A stretch of DNA of 64,000 bases from Streptomyces rubrogriseus (GTDB lineage: Bacteria > Actinomycetota > Actinomycetes > Streptomycetales > Streptomycetaceae), in NCBI RefSeq assembly GCF_027947575.1, contig NZ_CP116256.1, forward strand, positions 1,488,001 to 1,552,000, given 5' to 3'. A program made the position numbers and the translations under genes. Positions 59,433-64,000 of this stretch are shown here, piece after piece. Numbering within the stretch: position 1 is the stretch's first letter; every line of letters starts with the position of its first letter. The notes beneath the pieces are model-generated. The model was not told the DNA's origin, did no database searches, and worked only from the letters and a program-made list of their open reading frames with translations.

Positions 59433-60077
59433 ATGGCGTCGGCGCCCTCGGAGGTCCCCGAGGCCCACGGACACCCCAGGACCTCCGGGGGCCCCGGGTC
59501 CCCCGAGCCGCCCGCGTCCACGACGAGCGTCGTGTCCGCCGTCATCACCGAACTGGCGGACGTGCTGACGGTGACGGCCGAGGCGGTGCGTCCCGAGCAG
59601 TTGGAAGCCCGCACCCCGTGCACCGACTTCACGGTCGGGCGCCTGCTCGATCACCTGGCGTCCTTCCTCGCCAGGTCGCAGGGGGCGGCGCGCAAGATCC
59701 CGCAGCCCTGGCCGGCCGGGGGATCCGATCCGGCCTCGGTGGCGGCGGCTGCCCGCACGGTGGGCGCCGTGTGGCAGACGCCCGGCGCCCTGGTCGGGAC
59801 CACCGACCTGGGCTTCGGTCCGGTGCCGGCCGACCTGGCGGTGTTGATCACCGTGCAGGAGCTGGGTCTGCACGGCTGGGACCTGGCGGTGGCGACCGGC
59901 AGTCCGTACCGGCTCAGCAAGCCGGCCGGGCAGGCGGTGCTGGAGGCCGTGGAGGGCTTCGCCGCCGGGGCCCGGGCGAGTGGCAGCTACGGGCCGCCAC
60001 TGCACCTGTCGCCCAACGCCCCCGCGCTGCAGCGGGCACTCGGGACGAGCGGCCGCAGCCCCTCGTGGGCCCGGTGA
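59433..60077 (+). CDS. DinB/MDMPI-fold TIGR03086-type protein
   Basis: 214 residues, starting one base after the MFS stop, so co-transcribed. The core TPCTDFTVGRLLDHLASFLARSQGAA and LAVLITVQELGLHGWDLAVATG match the mycothiol-dependent maleylpyruvate isomerase N-terminal fold, with DH and H...GWD metal-type residues. The first 30 residues are Pro/Ser-rich and poorly conserved in type. Possible mycothiol-linked detoxification beside the exporter; the reaction is unknown. Confidence 0.78.
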   Translation: MASAPSEVPEAHGHPRTSGGPGSPEPPASTTSVVSAVITELADVLTVTAEAVRPEQLEARTPCTDFTVGRLLDHLASFLARSQGAARKIPQPWPAGGSDPASVAAAARTVGAVWQTPGALVGTTDLGFGPVPADLAVLITVQELGLHGWDLAVATGSPYRLSKPAGQAVLEAVEGFAAGARASGSYGPPLHLSPNAPALQRALGTSGRSPSWAR

Positions 60078-60091
60078 CGTCCCTCTGAACG

Positions 60092-60132
60092 CGCTTCGCC
60101 CTGCAATCCCCCGGCAGGGCGAAGCGTCTTTT
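60092..60132 (+). terminator. Rho-independent terminator after the exporter operon
   Basis: CGCTTCGCCCTG and CAGGGCGAAGCG stem with TCTTTT after it. Near-identical to the hairpin at 4341-4383. Confidence 0.92.
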
Positions 60133-60144
60133 CCCCGGGGCCTC

Positions 60145-60215
60145 GGTGATAGGGGGGTCCGCGAACTGGGCGCGGAACTTCTGGGGTTGGTTGTAGGGGT
60201 GGGGCCGCCGATAGC
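60145..60215 (+). promoter_or_regulatory. Putative promoter shared with 4395 and 57210 (copy 2)
   Basis: GATAGGGGGG at 60148, GGGGTTGGTTGTAGGGG at 60183-60199 and CGATAGCTT at 60209. It lies about 60 nt before the KAS III-like gene. It differs from copy 1 by a few substitutions and by about 7 nt between the two TAGGGG words. Confidence 0.55.
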
Positions 60216-60264
60216 TTCCGAAGCGGTCCAAGGCTGTCGCAGATTCCATGGAAAGGGCGGGAAA

Positions 60265-61308
60265 ATGCAGTGGAACGACTTGTACGTGGGCGGTGTCGCG
60301 GCTCGTCTGGGGCGTCGTGAGGACGTCCGTGAGGCGGTGGCCGACGGTCGCTACGACGCGGAGGAACACGAGGAGAACGACTACCTCTTCGTACGGGTGG
60401 AGGACGAGCTGACCCCGGCCGACATGGCGGTCGAGGCGGCCCGCGAGGCGCTGGGCCGGGGTGCGGTCGGCGAGGGCGGAGTCGGTCTCTACCTGCACGC
60501 CGCTTCCACCTTCCAGGGACTCGACCACTGGACGCCGGGTTCCTACATCCAGCAGCACACGGCGGGCGGTACCGCGCCTGCGCTGGAGGTCAGGCAGGCG
60601 TGCAACGGCGCGATCATGGCCCTGGAGATGGCCGCCGCGTACCTGACCGCCGTCCCCGGCCGCGGTGCCGCGCTCATCACCACGGGCGACCGCTACAACG
60701 CCCCTTCGTACGACCGTTACCGCACCGACAAGAACATCCTGCTGGCGGACGGCGCGACCGCGCTGGTGCTGTCCCGGGAGCCGGGCGTGCTGCGGCTGCT
60801 GTCCACGGCGACGGTGGGCGACACCTCGCACGAGGCCCTCGGACGGGGTACCGGCGGGTGGCAGGGCGCCTCCGGCGACGCCGGCTGGCCGATCTCGCTG
60901 CGCGACCGCAAGAAGGAGTACCTGATCGGCGGCGGCGACATTCAGGACATCATCCGCACCATGACGGTCCGTCAGCAGGAGGCGATGCAGACCGCGCTGG
61001 ACGACGCCGGGGTGAAGGTCGCCGACGTCGCCCGGTTCGTCTTCCCGAACATCGGGCGGTCGGCGCAGGACTGGGAGCTGCGCAAGGCTGCCGGCATCTC
61101 GGAGGAGCAGACCACCTGGGCGTGGGGCCGGGAAGTGGGCCACATCGCCGCCGGAGACCAGTTCGCCGGGCTCGCCCACCTGCTGGAGAGCGGCGCGCTG
61201 CGCACCGGAGACCGGGTGGCCGTCGCGGGCGTGGGCAGCGGCTACAACTTCGGCTGGGCGGTCCTCGAGGTCGCCGGTGAGCCGGACTGGTCGACCACCG
61301 CCGTCTGA
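60265..61308 (+). CDS. KAS III-like acyltransferase (DpsC/CerJ-type subfamily)
   Basis: 347 residues. The Cys is present (Cys113 in QACNGAIMALEMAAA). The FabH His (HQxN) is replaced by FPNIGRSAQDW, and the FabH Asn region reads EVGHIAAGDQFAGL (His293, Asp298). This residue set is that of KAS III-like proteins that transfer acyl groups to alcohols or carriers, or choose starters, such as CerJ, ChlB3 and DpsC relatives. The start MQWNDLYVGGVAARLG and RYDAEEHEENDY are also typical of that group. It could join the product of one assembly line to another or load the starter. It heads a four-gene operon behind promoter copy 2. Confidence 0.83.
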   Translation: MQWNDLYVGGVAARLGRREDVREAVADGRYDAEEHEENDYLFVRVEDELTPADMAVEAAREALGRGAVGEGGVGLYLHAASTFQGLDHWTPGSYIQQHTAGGTAPALEVRQACNGAIMALEMAAAYLTAVPGRGAALITTGDRYNAPSYDRYRTDKNILLADGATALVLSREPGVLRLLSTATVGDTSHEALGRGTGGWQGASGDAGWPISLRDRKKEYLIGGGDIQDIIRTMTVRQQEAMQTALDDAGVKVADVARFVFPNIGRSAQDWELRKAAGISEEQTTWAWGREVGHIAAGDQFAGLAHLLESGALRTGDRVAVAGVGSGYNFGWAVLEVAGEPDWSTTAV

Positions 61309-61357
61309 CCCGGCTGACCGACCGCCGTACACAGGGGACGCACGAAGGGAGACAGCG

Positions 61358-62119
61358 GTGGACATCGGCGACGGGGTGGCACTGGTCACCGGGGGCGCCT
61401 CCGGGCTGGGGCTGGCAACGGCCGGACACCTCGTCGCGGCCGGCGCCGCCGTGGTGATCGCGGACCTGCCGACCTCGGCGGGCCGGGAACAGGCGGAACG
61501 CCTCGGCCCACGGGCGGCGTTCGCCCCCACGGACGTGACCGACGAGAAGGAGGTGGCGGCCGCGCTGGACCTGGCCGAGTCGCTGGGCCCGGTCCGGTAC
61601 GTGGTCAACTGCGCCGGCGTCGTCAACTCGATCCGGACCGTGGGCCGTCAAGGCCCCTTCCCGCTGGCCGAGTTCGAGCGGGTGGTGCGGGTCAACCTGG
61701 TGGGCACGTACAACGTGGTCCGGCTCGCCGCCGAGCGCATCGCCCGCACCGAGCCGGTCGGCGGCGAGCGCGGAGTCGTCGTCAACACCGCCTCCGTCGC
61801 CGCCTTCGACGGGCAGATCGGTCAGGCTGCCTACGCCGCCTCCAAGGGCGGTGTGGCGAGCCTGACCCTGCCCCTGGCCCGGGACCTGTCGGGGCTGCTG
61901 ATCCGGGTGGTGGCCGTCGCCCCGGGACTGTTCGCCACCCCCATGCTGGACGCCCTGCCCGAGGCGGCCGTGAAGTCGCTCGGCGCGCAGACCCCCCATC
62001 CGGCCCGGCTCGGCGAACCGGCCGAGTACGCCGCGCTGGTCGCGCACATCATTGCCAACCCGATGCTGAACGGTGAGGTGATACGCCTCGACGGGAGCAT
62101 CCGGATGACGCCCCGGTGA
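61358..62119 (+). CDS. Short-chain dehydrogenase/reductase (3-hydroxyacyl-CoA dehydrogenase type)
   Basis: 253 residues from GTG 61358 (AAGGGAG 7 nt upstream). TGGASGLG cofactor loop, NCAGVVNS, catalytic Ser in [10 protein letters not shown] and YAASKGG (Tyr-x3-Lys). [33 protein letters not shown] is characteristic of the HSD10 (type 2 3-hydroxyacyl-CoA dehydrogenase) branch. With the acyl-CoA dehydrogenase downstream it forms a short beta-oxidation-like set that may trim or build an acyl starter. Confidence 0.9.
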   Translation: MDIGDGVALVTGGASGLGLATAGHLVAAGAAVVIADLPTSAGREQAERLGPRAAFAPTDVTDEKEVAAALDLAESLGPVRYVVNCAGVVNSIRTVGRQGPFPLAEFERVVRVNLVGTYNVVRLAAERIARTEPVGGERGVVVNTASVAAFDGQIGQAAYAASKGGVASLTLPLARDLSGLLIRVVAVAPGLFATPMLDALPEAAVKSLGAQTPHPARLGEPAEYAALVAHIIANPMLNGEVIRLDGSIRMTPR

Positions 62120-62161
62120 GGGGCGCGCGGCCCGTCCAGGGGCCGGGAAGGAAGAGTACGG

Positions 62162-63211
62162 ATGCGCATCGGTATGCAGTTGGACCACCGAGGGGGCTTC
62201 CTGGAGGCCGCGGCCGAGCTGCGTGACCTCGAACGGGCCGGGCTCGCCTGCGTCCTGGTCTCCGAGCTGTACAGCTTCGACGCCGTCAGCCAGCTCGGCT
62301 ACCTCGCCGCCGTCACCGACCGGCTGGAGATCTGCTCGGGCATCCTGCAGATCTACTCCCGGACGCCGACGCTGACCGCGATGACCGCGGCCGGACTCGA
62401 CCACGTCTCCGGCGGCCGGTTCACCCTCGGCATCGGGGCTTCCGGCCCCCAGGTGGTCGAGGGCTTCCACGGCGTCCCCTACGACGCACCCCTGGGCCGT
62501 ACCCGGGAGGTGGTCGAGATCTGCCGCAAGGTCTGGCGCCGGGAGACCCTGGTCCACGAGGGAAGGCACTATCACGTCCCGCTCGGACCGGGGGAGGGGA
62601 CCGGGCTGGGGAAGCCGCTGAAGCTGCTCAACCGGCCGGTGCGCGAGCGCATCCCGGTGGTGATCGCCGCGATGGGACCGAAGAACGTCGCGCTGGCGGC
62701 CGAGGTCGCCGAGGCCTGGCAGCCGATCTTCTTCCTGCCCGAGCGCGCCGCCGACGTCTTCGGCCCGGCCCTCGAGAAGGGTCTGGCCGAGCGGGACCCC
62801 GCCTGCGGCGACCTGCGGGTGCAGGTCGACGTCCCGGCCTGCATCGGAGCGGACGTGGCCGACGCGCTCGACGCCGCGCGGCTGCGGCTGGCCCACTACG
62901 TCGGCGGCATGGGCGCACGGGGTCACAACTTCTACTTCGACCTGGCCTGCCGGTACGGCTACGCCGCCGAGGCGGCCCGGATCCAGGACCTCTACCTGGA
63001 CGGCCGCCGACGCGACGCCGCCGCCGCCGTGCCGGAGGAACTGGTGCGGGGCGTGTCGCTGATCGGCTCGCCCGCCGAGTGCGCGGAGCGCGTCGCGGCG
63101 TTCGCCGCCACCGGGGTCACCACGCTCTCGCTCAGTCCGGTGGGACGTGCCGCCACGAGTCGTGAGGAACGGCTGCGGCTGGTCGAACAGGCCGTCGCGC
63201 TGACCGCCTGA
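62162..63211 (+). CDS. LLM-class F420-dependent oxidoreductase
   Basis: 349 residues. MRIGMQL start, FDAVSQLGYLAAVTDRLEICSGILQIYSRTPTLTAMTAAGLDHVSGGRFTLGIGASG is the luciferase-like monooxygenase signature of the F420-binding group. SLIGSPAECAERVAAFAATGVTTLSL closes the barrel. It would reduce or oxidise an alcohol, enone or ketone with F420. 42 nt after the SDR gene, same operon. Confidence 0.9.
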   Translation: MRIGMQLDHRGGFLEAAAELRDLERAGLACVLVSELYSFDAVSQLGYLAAVTDRLEICSGILQIYSRTPTLTAMTAAGLDHVSGGRFTLGIGASGPQVVEGFHGVPYDAPLGRTREVVEICRKVWRRETLVHEGRHYHVPLGPGEGTGLGKPLKLLNRPVRERIPVVIAAMGPKNVALAAEVAEAWQPIFFLPERAADVFGPALEKGLAERDPACGDLRVQVDVPACIGADVADALDAARLRLAHYVGGMGARGHNFYFDLACRYGYAAEAARIQDLYLDGRRRDAAAAVPEELVRGVSLIGSPAECAERVAAFAATGVTTLSLSPVGRAATSREERLRLVEQAVALTA

Positions 63212-63231
63212 AGCGGGATCGGGAGACGTTG

Positions 63232-64000
63232 ATGGACCGGAACCTGTTCACCGAGGACCACGAGATGTACCGCAAGACGGTCCGCGCCTTCCTCACCAGG
63301 GAGGTGGCGCCGGACTACGAGCAGTGGGAGGAACGGGGACTCGTCCCCCGCGAGGTGTGGCGGACGGCCGGCCGGCAAGGAGTCATCGGGCTCTGCGTGC
63401 CGGAGCGTCTCGGCGGGGGCGGGGAACCCGACTACCGCTACCGCGTCGTCGTCGCGGAGGAGACGGCCGCCGCCGGAGCCGGCTCGCTCAGCGCGGGCAT
63501 GGGCGTACAGGACGACATCGTCATCCCCTACCTGCTGGAACTGGGCACCCCCGACCAGCGCGAACGATGGCTGCCGGGCCTGGCGTCCGGCGAGCTGATC
63601 GGCGCCATCGCCATGACCGAGCCGGAGGCCGGCAGCGACCTGCGCGGCATCCGCACCCGTGCGGTGCGGGACGGGGGAGCGTGGGTGCTGAGCGGTCGGA
63701 AGACGTTCATCAGCAACGGCATCCACGCCGACACGGTGATCGTGGCGGCCCGTACCGATCCCGGCGGGGGCAGCGGGGGCTTCAGCCTGTTCGTCGTCGA
63801 GCGCGACGACCCCGGCTTCCGGCGGGGGCGCAGGCTCGCCAAGATCGGCCTGCGGGCGCAGGACACGGCCGAGCTGTTCTTCGACGACGTCCGGCTGCCC
63901 GAGGACCGCCTGCTGGGCACCGCCGGGCGCGGGCTCGCCCAGCTCAAGGAGCGGCTGCCCCTGGAGCGGCTGTCGGTCGCGGTGCAGGCCGTCGCCTCGG
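63232..64000 (+). CDS. Acyl-CoA dehydrogenase, 3' end beyond window
   Basis: 256 codons are present. FTEDHEMYRKTVRAFLTREVAPDYEQWE start, AIAMTEPEAGSDLRGIRTRAV (FAD/substrate loop) and WVLSGRKTFISNGIHADTVIVAART are standard. Ordinary ACAD spacing, unlike the large homologue at 55485. Catalytic Glu lies beyond the window. ATG 63232 is 20 nt after the LLM stop. Confidence 0.92.
   Translation, partial: MDRNLFTEDHEMYRKTVRAFLTREVAPDYEQWEERGLVPREVWRTAGRQGVIGLCVPERLGGGGEPDYRYRVVVAEETAAAGAGSLSAGMGVQDDIVIPYLLELGTPDQRERWLPGLASGELIGAIAMTEPEAGSDLRGIRTRAVRDGGAWVLSGRKTFISNGIHADTVIVAARTDPGGGSGGFSLFVVERDDPGFRRGRRLAKIGLRAQDTAELFFDDVRLPEDRLLGTAGRGLAQLKERLPLERLSVAVQAVAS

Noticed and set aside
4341..60132. The matching hairpins at 4341 and 60092 as attachment sites of a mobile element
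   Set aside because: The hairpins have T-tracts and act as terminators. No integrase, transposase or target-site duplication was found, and the similarity extends into a promoter and gene start.

Overview
This window is high-GC actinomycete DNA, most likely Streptomyces or a close relative. Codons are strongly G/C-ending, genes often overlap as ATGA, and several start at GTG. It carries most of a large hybrid polyketide gene cluster. The left end cuts a methyltransferase gene and the right end cuts an acyl-CoA dehydrogenase gene, so the cluster may extend both ways.

Layout. 1-1327 (-): two SAM methyltransferases. 1549-4324 (+): a minimal type II PKS (ACP, KS-alpha, chain length factor) ending in a strong terminator. 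4692-8375 (+): a NarL/LuxR regulator and tailoring or cyclisation genes (cupin-ABM fusion, ABM monooxygenase, two SnoaL-like proteins, a metallo-beta-lactamase-fold protein). 8420-22640 (+): a type I PKS line A-B with a KSQ-ACP loader, two KS-AT-DH-KR-ACP modules, a 55-residue Trp-rich small ORF, and a terminal KS-ACP without an AT. It is followed by an AfsA-like gene and a convergent hairpin. 57167-23595 (-): one long co-directional run of acyl-CoA dehydrogenase, two P450s, a duplicated [crotonyl-CoA carboxylase/reductase - KAS III] pair, 3-hydroxyacyl-CoA dehydrogenase, PKS line E-D-C (KSQ-AT-ACP loader, three extension modules, thioesterase), FAD monooxygenase, carboxylase beta subunit and a TetR regulator. 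57394-60077: HxlR regulator, divergent MFS exporter and a DinB/MDMPI-type protein. 60265-64000 (+): a KAS III-like acyltransferase, SDR, LLM oxidoreductase and partial acyl-CoA dehydrogenase.

How the genes may work together (inference). Line A-B looks able to make a short methyl-branched dienoyl chain. Its AT-less last module could hand that chain to the type II synthase instead of extending it. Line E-D-C carries its own decarboxylating loader, three AT domains with branched-extender signatures, two dead ketoreductases in a row and a thioesterase. A 3,5-diketo acyl chain released as a 4-hydroxy-2-pyrone-type unit would fit. The doubled CCR/KAS III set, the dehydrogenase and the carboxylase would supply ethylmalonyl- and longer alkylmalonyl-CoA. 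The KAS III-like protein at 60265 is a candidate for joining acyl pieces.

Sequence quality. Two near-identical 1.36-kb AT copies (30157-31519 and 40665-42031) contain frame breaks at G/C homopolymers. One copy also has all three GCCGGC sites altered. These look like unresolved sequencing errors in a repeat, so PKS C and PKS E are described as intact genes with a damaged reading frame.

I saw no tRNA or rRNA genes, CRISPR arrays, insertion sequences or transposases.
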